Assembly (NCBI GenBank): GCA_024699595.1
Contig: JAILPG010000269.1
Location: 1 to 18,685 of the forward strand
DNA: 18,685 nucleotides
Source of the DNA: Lachnospiraceae bacterium
GTDB lineage: Bacteria; Bacillota_A; Clostridia; Lachnospirales; Lachnospiraceae
Direction: 5' to 3'
The notes under the pieces were generated by a model. It was not told the DNA's origin, did no database searches, and worked only from the letters and a program-made list of their open reading frames with translations. The translations under genes were made by a program, and so were the position numbers. The stretch's first letter is position 1. Each line of letters begins with the position of its first letter. Shown one piece after another: positions 1 to 7,948 of the stretch.

Positions 1-45
1 ATGTGGTATGATGGTGAAGATGAGGAGGATGAGGTGACGGGATGA
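1..45 (+). CDS. 3' end of an unidentified upstream gene (partial)
   Basis: Frame 1 is open from the window edge to a TGA at 43-45 and gives a 14-residue acidic tail beginning MWYDGEDEED. The TGA overlaps the ATG of the next gene as ATGA, a typical sign of two co-translated genes, which is the main reason to call it real. Too little is visible to name a product. An adjacent carbohydrate gene such as a transporter component or glycosidase is plausible but not shown. Confidence 0.45.
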   Translation: MWYDGEDEEDEVTG

Positions 46-1919
46 CTATCAGAAAAGAATTTACGAACATATTAAACGGATATAGCGGCAAATATATATG
101 TCCCGATTTTTCAGGAGATCTTGGGATACTGTTGAATAATATTTCGGATAATGCAAAAAGAGAGCTTAAAAAGGCTGCCGATGACCGTCTCTCTTTTGAG
201 TATGGCTCTCTTGCCGCCTCGCTCTTTATGTCCTTTAAACGGACCGGCAACCGTACGGATTATGAGGATATATATTTCGAAAAAAGAAGAGCCTTAAATG
301 ACCTTATACTGGGAGAACTGTGCACGCAGGAAGAAGACAGATACATGGGAATGATCATCGACGGGATCTTTTCGATCTGCGAGGAGAGCACCTGGTGCCT
401 GCCTGCTCACAACACTTATATACGGGATACGCCGCAGCTTATCCTTCCGGATACACAACGACCCGTGATCGATCTCTTTGCCTGTGAAACGGCAGCCCTT
501 TTATCTGCAGCGGGATATCTGTTAAAAGAAAGGCTTGATGCCATATCCCCCTTTATAACAAAGAGAATACAGCACGAAATAAGAACACGCATAATAAAGC
601 CTTATCTATCGACCCATTTCTGGTGGATGGGACGCGGCATGGAACCCATGTGCAACTGGACCATCTGGTGTACCCAGAACATCCTGATCACTGCTGCCCT
701 TAATCCCTTAAGTGAGACGGAAACCAAAAAGCTTATCAAAAAAGCAGCCTTAAGCGTCGATCTGTTCCTTAAAGATTACGGGCAGGACGGCTGCTGCGAT
801 GAAGGCGCAGGTTACTACAGGCACGCCGGTCTCTGCCTCTATATCACGATATCTCTTCTTAACAGATTTACGAATAATGCCTTCATGAGCATGTGGCAGG
901 ATGAAAAGATCAGAAACATCGCCGAATATATCTGCAATGTCCACGCAGACGGGATCTATTATCTCAATTATTCCGACTGTTCCGCCGTACCCGGAAGGAG
1001 CGGCGTCCGCGAATATCTCTTTGGAAAAGCTGTCGGAAGTAAAAAGCTTATGCGATTTGCAGCAGAGGAGTACAGGGCATCGGACGATCCTTATATGAAA
1101 GGCGAGATAAATCTGACTTACCGTCTCTTAACGCTGATGACGGAAAAGGAGATCCTTAAATATGATGCAGACGTACACCATGAAACAGGATCCAAAGAAA
1201 CGGTACCTCAATGCATCTGGTATGAGAGCACGGGCCTTTTTATCGTAAAGACCGATGATACCGTCGTATCCATAAAGGCCGGGGATAATGATGACAATCA
1301 TAACCACAATGATACGGGAAGCCTCATACTCTATCATAAGGGAAGGCCGGTCCTCATAGATGTCGGAGTCGAAAGCTACAGCGCAAAGACTTTTTCCGAC
1401 AGGCGCTATGAGATATGGACGATGCAGTCCTCCTACCATAATCTCCCGACCATAAACGGCTTTGATGAGATGGCAGGCAAAGACTTTAAGGCAAAAAAAG
1501 TAAAGATAAACAGGGATGACTTAAGCCTCTCCATGGATATCGCAGCTGCTTTCCCAAAAGAGTGCAATATAAGCTCATATATAAGGCATCTGTCCGCAAA
1601 CCGTGAAGGCAGCTGTTTAAGGATAAAGCTTTCGGATACCGCAAAGTTTAAAAAGCCTGTTTCCGAAGGAAACACCGCTTCAGAAGATGTAAACGGTGTG
1701 ATACTCAACTTTATGACATATGAAAAACCGACCTTTAAGAATAACATCCTAAAGATCGGTGATATTTACGCTTTCAGGGTATCAGGCGTCTCAGACTGTA
1801 ACGTAGAGACCATCCCCATAACGGATAAGAGACTCTCCGAAACCTGGAAACACGACATCTACAGGGTAGGATTTACAATGGAGAAAAACCGCTTCTTAAT
1901 GGAAACCTGCAATCTGTAA
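42..1919 (+). CDS. Heparinase II/III-family polysaccharide lyase (cytoplasmic)
   Basis: The 625-residue protein fits the heparinase II/III lyase family, enzymes that cleave uronic-acid-containing polysaccharides or oligosaccharides by beta-elimination. The N-terminal 370 residues look like the alpha/alpha-toroid, with the aromatic segments FWWMGRG (193-199) and NWTIWCTQN (205-213) and the motif DEGAGYYRHAG (253-263), whose Tyr/His are catalytic-type residues. The C-terminal beta-sandwich domain starts near 390 and carries the family hallmark NHNHNDTGS (419-427) followed by VLIDVG and YHNLPTINGFDE. No signal peptide or membrane segment is present, so it probably acts on imported oligosaccharides. 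The start is forced: an in-frame TGA lies at 30-32, and GAGGTG at 31-36 sits 5 nt before the ATG. It is coupled by ATGA to the gene upstream. Its stop lies 18 nt from the stop of the convergent HD-GYP gene. The substrate (heparin-like, alginate or other uronan) cannot be told from the sequence. Confidence 0.88.
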   Translation: MTIRKEFTNILNGYSGKYICPDFSGDLGILLNNISDNAKRELKKAADDRLSFEYGSLAASLFMSFKRTGNRTDYEDIYFEKRRALNDLILGELCTQEEDRYMGMIIDGIFSICEESTWCLPAHNTYIRDTPQLILPDTQRPVIDLFACETAALLSAAGYLLKERLDAISPFITKRIQHEIRTRIIKPYLSTHFWWMGRGMEPMCNWTIWCTQNILITAALNPLSETETKKLIKKAALSVDLFLKDYGQDGCCDEGAGYYRHAGLCLYITISLLNRFTNNAFMSMWQDEKIRNIAEYICNVHADGIYYLNYSDCSAVPGRSGVREYLFGKAVGSKKLMRFAAEEYRASDDPYMKGEINLTYRLLTLMTEKEILKYDADVHHETGSKETVPQCIWYESTGLFIVKTDDTVVSIKAGDNDDNHNHNDTGSLILYHKGRPVLIDVGVESYSAKTFSDRRYEIWTMQSSYHNLPTINGFDEMAGKDFKAKKVKINRDDLSLSMDIAAAFPKECNISSYIRHLSANREGSCLRIKLSDTAKFKKPVSEGNTASEDVNGVILNFMTYEKPTFKNNILKIGDIYAFRVSGVSDCNVETIPITDKRLSETWKHDIYRVGFTMEKNRFLMETCNL

Positions 1920-1937
1920 ATGAGCCTCTCAGGTCTC

Positions 1938-3638
1938 CTATGCTCCGGCATTATTCCGGTAATAATTCTCAAGATCTTCCCTGCAGGCTATAAAGACTGA
2001 GAGCATGTTTGGATCAAACTGCGTGCCCATTCCCTCTGCCATTATCTCTGCTGCCCTTTCAAAGCTCAGAGCTTCCTTGTAGCATCTCTTGCTGACCAGG
2101 GCATCATATACGTCGGCGATCGACATTATCCTCGCCTCAACAGGGATCATCTCACCCACAAGGCCTTCGGGATACCCTCTTCCGTCCCATCTCTCGTGAT
2201 GGTACCTTGCAACGTTATAGGCAATGTCCACAAAATGCTGTTCCTCGACACCCCGAAGAATTATGTCCACAAACTCGCCGCTCTTTGCAGCATGAGTCTT
2301 CATGGTATCAAATTCACCCGGAGACAGCCTTGCAGGCTTTAGGAGGATCGCATTTTCGATCGTTATCTTTCCGAGGTCATGCATGGGCGCCGCCCTTACA
2401 ACGTCATCCGCAAACTGTCTGTCAAGGTGATATACACCCTGTTTTTCCATCTCGTCTACTATGATCTTAATGATATCACTCGTCCTCTTAACATGACCTC
2501 CGGTGTTATTGTCTCTGTTCTCCACCATGTTCGCAAGCCCGAGCACGATGCGCTGCTGGATATTGACGATGTTTTCGGTCTTTTTGGCAACCTCACTGTT
2601 AAGACTGTCATTGTAGTCCCTCATGACATCAATGACCTTCTGTTCCTCGGTCACATCCCTTATATCAAACAGATATCCCTGTACCCTGCCGTCTCTTCTT
2701 ACGAAGAATTCCGATATCTCGCATCTGCAGGTCATATCACCGGACGTAAAGACTTTTGCCGTATTAAGATCATCCCTGTATTCATTTACAAGCTCGTAGA
2801 AAATAGTTGATTCCTCGCTGTATTCGGGGAATTTCGCATCAACGATCTGATCCTTAAGACCGGGCAAAAACAGATACGCCCTCTCGTTGCAGCTTAGGAA
2901 ATTACCATCAAGATCGATCGCCACATAGCCTCTGACGCCGTGATACCTCTGATGCTCATTCATAAGGCTCATGATGTCATGGGCGCAGGCATGGTCATAA
3001 TCAAGCGCTATTATACAGTCAGCCGCCACATATAAGACGGGTAAAAAGGAAAAATCAAAATCAAAGACCGATTCCACGGTATACATAACCAGCCCTATAC
3101 CGATCCCTAGTGAATAGAACAGCAGAGATCTTCTCGAATAATTACCCTTTTTAATAAATGCAAAGACTATGATCGCAACTATATACAAAAGCAGCACGAA
3201 CATAAAGATCCAGTGGAATACCCGAAGAGGCCCTCCCGTCATCTTTGTGGCGGTCCCCATTCCCGTATCCACAAGCTTTATCGTCTTGTAGTACAGATCA
3301 TTGTTCATGCAGACCCACACAAGCAAAAGATGTGCATAAGCAAGCGAATAGACAAGTATCTTTACCCAGGGCTTTACCTTGACACCTGCAAAATGAAGCA
3401 CGGAAAAGAGTAAGACCGTTGGCAGGACAGTACTGTCAAGATATAAAAAACAGAAGGCCACCATCGCACCCTCTGTCGTGGTGACCCTGGTCTTCAGCCA
3501 GTATCCGAGCACTATCAGGGGGATTATGAGAACGAGGGTCCAGTAGTTGATATCCACGTTCTCATAGTTCTTCTGAGCCATATATATGACAATTATGACT
3601 GACAGGATCAACAGGATCCCGTATAAGGTCGTGATCAT
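1938..3638 (-). CDS. 7TM-PAS-HD-GYP sensor, c-di-GMP phosphodiesterase
   Basis: This 566-residue membrane protein probably hydrolyses cyclic di-GMP in response to a signal sensed in or near the membrane. Residues 1-215 hold about seven hydrophobic helices resembling the histidine-kinase-type 7TM input domain. A PAS-like domain (about 232-332, ending in the PAC-like segment GYLFDIRDVTEEQ) and a helical linker follow. The HD-GYP domain spans about 360-545 and keeps the metal and signature residues: TGGH (H382), the HD pair H420-D421 with K424, MKTH (H449), H480-H481 before E482, GRGYP, and D509 in IADVYD. The phosphodiesterase is therefore expected to be active. The ATG overlaps the stop of the pseudokinase gene as ATGA, with AGGAG 8 nt upstream, so the two are co-translated and may work as a pair. 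It is the last gene of the block. No clear terminator is visible in the 18 nt before the convergent lyase stop. Confidence 0.9.
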   Translation of the reverse strand: MITTLYGILLILSVIIVIYMAQKNYENVDINYWTLVLIIPLIVLGYWLKTRVTTTEGAMVAFCFLYLDSTVLPTVLLFSVLHFAGVKVKPWVKILVYSLAYAHLLLVWVCMNNDLYYKTIKLVDTGMGTATKMTGGPLRVFHWIFMFVLLLYIVAIIVFAFIKKGNYSRRSLLFYSLGIGIGLVMYTVESVFDFDFSFLPVLYVAADCIIALDYDHACAHDIMSLMNEHQRYHGVRGYVAIDLDGNFLSCNERAYLFLPGLKDQIVDAKFPEYSEESTIFYELVNEYRDDLNTAKVFTSGDMTCRCEISEFFVRRDGRVQGYLFDIRDVTEEQKVIDVMRDYNDSLNSEVAKKTENIVNIQQRIVLGLANMVENRDNNTGGHVKRTSDIIKIIVDEMEKQGVYHLDRQFADDVVRAAPMHDLGKITIENAILLKPARLSPGEFDTMKTHAAKSGEFVDIILRGVEEQHFVDIAYNVARYHHERWDGRGYPEGLVGEMIPVEARIMSIADVYDALVSKRCYKEALSFERAAEIMAEGMGTQFDPNMLSVFIACREDLENYYRNNAGA

Positions 3639-5464
3639 CCTGCTATCTCCTGATCAAATTCAAAGTAGTAATCGTTTCCGAACTCATTCATATAGGTGAC
3701 CTTAAGCTCCGAACCCATAAGCTCAAGGAGCCTGCATATAAGCTTCATTGAAAGGCCGCCCTCGTCAGGGTCTTCCTTTTCACCCTCTTTTAACAGGGCC
3801 GTGCTGACATTAGCATTCGACACCCCCGTATCCTTTACGGATACAAGCAGATGAACACTTTTCTCATCAACCACTTTTCCGAAAACGGAAAGCTTTATAC
3901 TGCCCTTTTCCGTATGGCTTAAGGAATTATCCATGATAACGCTTATGATCTGTCCGATCCTGTAAGGATCTCCAAGGAGCCTGTCCGGAAGGGACTCCGT
4001 GACATCTTTGACAAGACTGATCCCCTTATCATCGGTAAACTTCTTATAGCTTTCCTCTATGCCTTTTATAAGTTCCCTTAACGAATATCCCTTCTTTTCA
4101 AGCTTAAGGGTACCCGCCTCAAGCTTCGAAAAATCGAGCACAACATCTATCTGCGATTTCAGAGCCTCACCGGCATTCATGATCATCACCGCGCTGTCCT
4201 TTATATCTTTTGAGGAAGCATCATTAAGTATTTTACGGCTCTGCTCATCTATGATGTTTACGGGTGTTAAGATCTCATAGGAAACATTCTCAAGGAAGGC
4301 ACTCTTTGCCTTGCTCTCCGATCTGACCTTTTCGACCTGTCCCAAAACACGGTCATATTCTTCTTTTTCCTCGTTGATCTCTTCGATCGTAAAGAGCACT
4401 CTGTCAACGGGTTTGTCAGGCTTTCTGTCCATTGCGATGAAATGGATCCTGCACCATCCCCTGTTTTTGCTAAGGTACTCTATCGCAATGCTTTCCTTGC
4501 CCTCAAGCCTTTCTGGGATGGTGGAAAGATCGGCAAATTCAAGCATTGCATCCTTGTATTCTCCCTCGGAATCCGTTTCAAAGAAATCCGTAAGGAGTGC
4601 CGCTGCGCCGGTGTTTTTCTGGAAACTCTTCTCAGTCTCCTCATCAGCCGAAACCTTGGTGAGCAGATCATTGGATATATCTGCTATATATATCGCCTCA
4701 TACATATCAGACATGCAGGAGATACCGGATTTTCTAAGCTCCATCTCCTTTTCAGCCCTTCTGTAGGCTGACAGCGTAGCGCTGAAGATGCCAAAGACAA
4801 ATACCCAGCCAAGGGTCAGCACACAGGCAACTATAAAGCCCCACCCATGGGTATAACCCTTGTGATAATAATACTCCATGCTGTAATCCGTTATATCAAG
4901 CGGCTTTTCGGAATAAAAGATAACACCGATGGTTACCGAGCTTCCGGCAGGAACAGGTGTCTCCTTAACTGTCTTTGACGGGTAATAGATCACATAATCA
5001 CCTTTTGACAGGGGAAAGAGGATATCCGCACCGTCCACGATATAATCAAGGTTCAGCTCTTCGGCCTTACAGTCCGCAAGATTTAAGGTCTGTACCCTTT
5101 CATTACCGGTTGAGACGTGCTGATGTATCTCAACCGTACCGTTCCAGAACTGGTTGATGCAGCAGTCTTCCTCGATATTGATCTTAAGCTCCCATGAGCT
5201 TATCTGATCGGGGGAATTGTTATAGAGAGTACCGTCATATATGACTCCGTAAACCTTCAGATCCTTTTTATACCAGCTCGAAGTGGTACCGCCCCTCTTT
5301 AATATCTCAATATAGGACGGCTTGTCCGAATCCGCACCGTCTACGGTACGCAGTTTTGAATTGAATGATGTTACGGATACAAACTGTACTATCATGGCAA
5401 CGATAGCTGCTATGCCCGTAACGGCCAGAATAAGGCGCATCCGCCTCCTATACTCGTAATTCAT
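3635..5464 (-). CDS. CBM2-like extracellular sensor fused to a degenerate histidine kinase (pseudokinase)
   Basis: The 609-residue protein has a membrane helix at 10-30, an external domain (about 60-200), a second helix at 206-232, a PAS-like region (about 245-365) and a histidine-kinase-like core (375-605). The external part resembles family 2 cellulose-binding modules: SSWEL (W91), QFWNGT (W107), and a late VPAGSSVTIGV strand. In the core, the dimerisation helix reads FLENVSYEILTP where active kinases have S-H-E-x-R/x-T-P; the phospho-accepting His is Tyr396 (TAT at 4277-4279). The N box survives (D512-N513), but the G1 box is DTGVS instead of DTGIG and the G2 box is EGGLSMKL instead of GTGLGL. 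It is probably a ligand-sensing scaffold or a regulator of partner kinases rather than an enzyme. The start has GGGAG 6 nt upstream. It follows an 88-nt gap with its own promoter and overlaps the next gene by ATGA. Confidence 0.82.
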   Translation of the reverse strand: MNYEYRRRMRLILAVTGIAAIVAMIVQFVSVTSFNSKLRTVDGADSDKPSYIEILKRGGTTSSWYKKDLKVYGVIYDGTLYNNSPDQISSWELKINIEEDCCINQFWNGTVEIHQHVSTGNERVQTLNLADCKAEELNLDYIVDGADILFPLSKGDYVIYYPSKTVKETPVPAGSSVTIGVIFYSEKPLDITDYSMEYYYHKGYTHGWGFIVACVLTLGWVFVFGIFSATLSAYRRAEKEMELRKSGISCMSDMYEAIYIADISNDLLTKVSADEETEKSFQKNTGAAALLTDFFETDSEGEYKDAMLEFADLSTIPERLEGKESIAIEYLSKNRGWCRIHFIAMDRKPDKPVDRVLFTIEEINEEKEEYDRVLGQVEKVRSESKAKSAFLENVSYEILTPVNIIDEQSRKILNDASSKDIKDSAVMIMNAGEALKSQIDVVLDFSKLEAGTLKLEKKGYSLRELIKGIEESYKKFTDDKGISLVKDVTESLPDRLLGDPYRIGQIISVIMDNSLSHTEKGSIKLSVFGKVVDEKSVHLLVSVKDTGVSNANVSTALLKEGEKEDPDEGGLSMKLICRLLELMGSELKVTYMNEFGNDYYFEFDQEIAG

Positions 5465-5498
5465 CTTACTCTCCCGGATCTACTCTTACGAATTGCGT

Positions 5499-5517
5499 AT
5501 ACCTGCCTCAGAGGTAT
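5499..5517. promoter_or_regulatory. 6-7-6 inverted repeat between promoter and start of the pseudokinase gene
   Basis: ATACCT and AGGTAT flank 7 nt, and a second dyad CCTC-A-GAGG lies inside (5506-5514). It sits just downstream of the predicted transcription start and about 40 nt before the ribosome binding site, so it could be an operator or a leader hairpin. It has no T run, so it is not a terminator. Confidence 0.35.
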
Positions 5518-5527
5518 CAATAATATT

Positions 5528-5555
5528 ATATCGGATAAAAAACCGAAATCCTTTA
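5528..5555 (-). promoter_or_regulatory. Sigma-D-like (motility sigma) promoter before the CBM2 pseudokinase gene
   Basis: On the minus strand, TAAA (5555-5552), 16 nt and TCCGATAT (5535-5528) match the Bacillus sigma-D consensus TAAA-N14-16-GCCGATAT at all but one position. The TAAA overlaps the stop codon of the gene upstream. A sigma-A -10, TATAAT (5530-5525), overlaps the same site but has no good -35 at 17 nt (AAGGAT). This promoter would give the last two genes of the block separate, possibly flagellum-linked, expression. Confidence 0.5.
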
Positions 5556-7925
5556 CATGATCATTATGTCGGTCATTGCACACTGATCTCCCGTGATCGC
5601 AACATACACCTTCTGTTTCTTATCGCTTAAGGTTGTTACATTTTTAACATTTACCCCGGAATTCTCCGTGGTCGTGATGATGTTATTTGAAAAACAATGC
5701 AGTCTCAGGATGACATTATGCGGCTTCTTGTTGTTATTCTTCCATTCATCCCAACCCAAAAACTCTGCCGTGGTCTTAAGCTCCAGTTCATTCTTTGAGT
5801 ATTCATTTGTACTCCAGGATTCACCGCTTAAGGAGAACAGGGCAAGCTCTTTATAGTTCTTTCCCTTTCTCTTTCCGTCGTCGGCGCTGTAGAGAAGCAC
5901 AAACGGACAGTGCCATACAAGATTCGCTGTAGGAAGGCTCATAGTGCGGAAGGATATCCTAAGATCCTCTTTTACCTCTATGCCCTCAGTGGCAGCCGTA
6001 AGAGTGCCATCCACCTGTACATTCGGGATATCGCCCTCCAGATGATCTATATAGCTTACCTCATCCGCTATTCTTTCTATCTCTCCCTCGCCTATGCTTT
6101 CCTTATAGGATGTGACATCTATATCCCTTATTATGCAATGCTCGCCCGTTATCCCTATATATGCCCATCTCGAGCTGTCGGGAAGCGCAATGACCGCTTC
6201 ATGGGCAGTTTCATTGCCATACAGTCTGAGCCGTACGTGATCCCTGTATTTTACGGCTTCGATCATATATTTTTCACCGATATCGGATGGAGGAAACGGA
6301 GTGATCTTTTCAAGCTTTACATTTCTTGCATCCGTTGATACGAAATTTCCGTCAAACCAGAACTCGCCATATTCCATATATCTGTATTCTTCAATGGTCT
6401 TTGCGGTATCGTGGACTTTGGAATCAAACGAATCAAAAAGGATGACCGAGGGTCTTGAAAAGGCCTCTTTACCATTGCCGTCAGGCTCACTTGAAAAAGT
6501 GATCCTTGTGATATTTGCGGTTATATTGATGCCTCTTGATATGTTATCCCTGTATTCAAAACACTGAAGCTCATTCTTCCATGAAATGTCCTCTCCGGAT
6601 TCGCGCTCCTTATGCAAAAGCTCATTTTCATGATCCATTATATCAAGCATTGCCGCAACTAATTCCGGATCAAAACGGCTTCCCGATCCCTTTAGGAGCT
6701 CTTCTCTCACCATCGGATCGGGCATGGGATCGCTGTATCCTGTTCCCTCCGTCATGACATCATAGGCATCCGCTACGGCTATTATCCTTGCAGCTTCAGG
6801 TATCTCATCACCCTTAAGCCCTTCCGGATATCCCTTTCCGTCATACCTCTCATTGTAATAATGCGCACCTGTGGAAAGATATGGAAACTCTTCTATTTCC
6901 GCAAGGATTCTGTTTCCTACGACAGGATTCTGCCTTATTATCTCAATCTCTTCCTCCGTAAGTTCCTTGCTCTTTCCAAGCAGGCTGTCCGGAATGCAGA
7001 TCTTTCCTACATCATGAAGCAGAGCCGAGTAGTATACCTCCTGGCATTCTTTTTCATCCAGGCCCCTTCTCTTTGCTATCTCACGCGAATAATCCGCAAC
7101 ACGCTTGGAATGGCCCTTGGAATATACATCCCTCTCATCTATTGCACCCGCAAATACCTTTGCCAACTGATCAAACAGCCTGTGGGTACTCATCTGCTCA
7201 TCCTTAAGGATATCTATCTCAAGCTTGCTTGCTCTTTCCAGCCTGTCATTAAGATCCTCCAGTGCAAACAGGTACAAAAGGACTCCCATCGTAACGACTA
7301 TCATGTTCGTAAGAGACAGTCCGTATATAACAAACTGTGCCGCCGTTGCCACAAGAGGCATAGACGAAAACAGGACGAGGGATATGAATATCGGACGGCT
7401 GAGTCTCTTTCCGTACTGCACGATAAGGCTTAGCTGGATGATGAGCATTATAAGGGGCAGGGCAAAGCAGATCCAGATCCCGCCCGACCTGTGATAATTA
7501 TTGCCTTCATCGAAATAATAATACAGCCCCGTAAACTGGGATATGAACAGAAGTCCGGTCGCGGTGTAGGCCAGTTTATCGACCACGGAAAGACGTTTCG
7601 GAAGATTCGCAAATCCGGCATCGTATTTAAACAGATCTTTTAAGTATGCGTTGTAAAAGTATATGGCCCAGATAGAGGCAAGAAAGGTCACAAAGTTGGT
7701 GATCCGGACCGCATAGAAACCAAAGGTTGAGGTATCTCCCCTGTAGACATATGCGTTCCTGTCGGAAAAGAGCATCACCATGCAGGTAATCTCCAGACAC
7801 ATGAGTATCTTTTTCCGCTTTGCATGAAGAGACCTTGTCATATAGACAAAGAGCGCCGTTACTGCAGCGACGCTCTCCATGGACAGCATGATATTTAATT
7901 GATATTTTTCCAGTAATTCAAACAT
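5553..7925 (-). CDS. 7TM HD-GYP protein with C-terminal tandem beta-rich repeats and altered metal site
   Basis: The 790-residue protein has about seven hydrophobic helices (residues 12-222), a short linker helix, an HD-GYP domain (about 250-430) and a long C-terminal extension. The HD-GYP domain keeps H272, the H304-D305 pair, K308, GKGYPEGL and D386. However, the MKTHP His is Asn (RQNP, N333) and the paired His before Glu is Tyr-Asn (Y357-N358, E359). Metal binding and c-di-GMP hydrolysis may therefore be changed or lost. The extension (about 448-790) appears to be two copies of one beta-rich module: YIGITGEHCIIRDIDV (589-604) matches YVAITGDQCAMTDIMI (774-789), and VILFDSFD matches VLLYSADD. 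These look like LamG-like or glycoside-binding sandwich folds, but the family is not certain. Topology puts them in the cytoplasm. GGAG lies 5 nt before the ATG, and the upstream receiver gene ends 23 nt away. Confidence 0.82.
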   Translation of the reverse strand: MFELLEKYQLNIMLSMESVAAVTALFVYMTRSLHAKRKKILMCLEITCMVMLFSDRNAYVYRGDTSTFGFYAVRITNFVTFLASIWAIYFYNAYLKDLFKYDAGFANLPKRLSVVDKLAYTATGLLFISQFTGLYYYFDEGNNYHRSGGIWICFALPLIMLIIQLSLIVQYGKRLSRPIFISLVLFSSMPLVATAAQFVIYGLSLTNMIVVTMGVLLYLFALEDLNDRLERASKLEIDILKDEQMSTHRLFDQLAKVFAGAIDERDVYSKGHSKRVADYSREIAKRRGLDEKECQEVYYSALLHDVGKICIPDSLLGKSKELTEEEIEIIRQNPVVGNRILAEIEEFPYLSTGAHYYNERYDGKGYPEGLKGDEIPEAARIIAVADAYDVMTEGTGYSDPMPDPMVREELLKGSGSRFDPELVAAMLDIMDHENELLHKERESGEDISWKNELQCFEYRDNISRGINITANITRITFSSEPDGNGKEAFSRPSVILFDSFDSKVHDTAKTIEEYRYMEYGEFWFDGNFVSTDARNVKLEKITPFPPSDIGEKYMIEAVKYRDHVRLRLYGNETAHEAVIALPDSSRWAYIGITGEHCIIRDIDVTSYKESIGEGEIERIADEVSYIDHLEGDIPNVQVDGTLTAATEGIEVKEDLRISFRTMSLPTANLVWHCPFVLLYSADDGKRKGKNYKELALFSLSGESWSTNEYSKNELELKTTAEFLGWDEWKNNNKKPHNVILRLHCFSNNIITTTENSGVNVKNVTTLSDKKQKVYVAITGDQCAMTDIMIM

Positions 7926-7948
7926 CCGTACTCCGCGGCAGAAAAAGA

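Noticed and set aside
1918..1960. Possible terminator between the convergent lyase and HD-GYP genes
   Set aside because: Only a 4-bp GAGC/GCTC pairing with a long loop and no T run was found.
3635..3638. Possible frameshift joining the pseudokinase and the 7TM-PAS-HD-GYP gene into one protein
   Set aside because: The ATGA overlap has a proper ribosome binding site (AGGAG 8 nt upstream), and the second protein starts with its own complete membrane domain, so two co-translated genes explain it.
4311..4766. 151-codon plus-strand open frame opposite the pseudokinase gene
   Set aside because: It is antisense to a conserved kinase-like fold and the Ser/Leu-rich product is typical of a shadow frame.
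6861..7433. 190-codon plus-strand open frame opposite the 7TM HD-GYP gene
   Set aside because: It lies fully antisense to a gene with clear membrane and HD-GYP motifs, has no ribosome binding site or domain, and its composition is that of a reverse-strand shadow.
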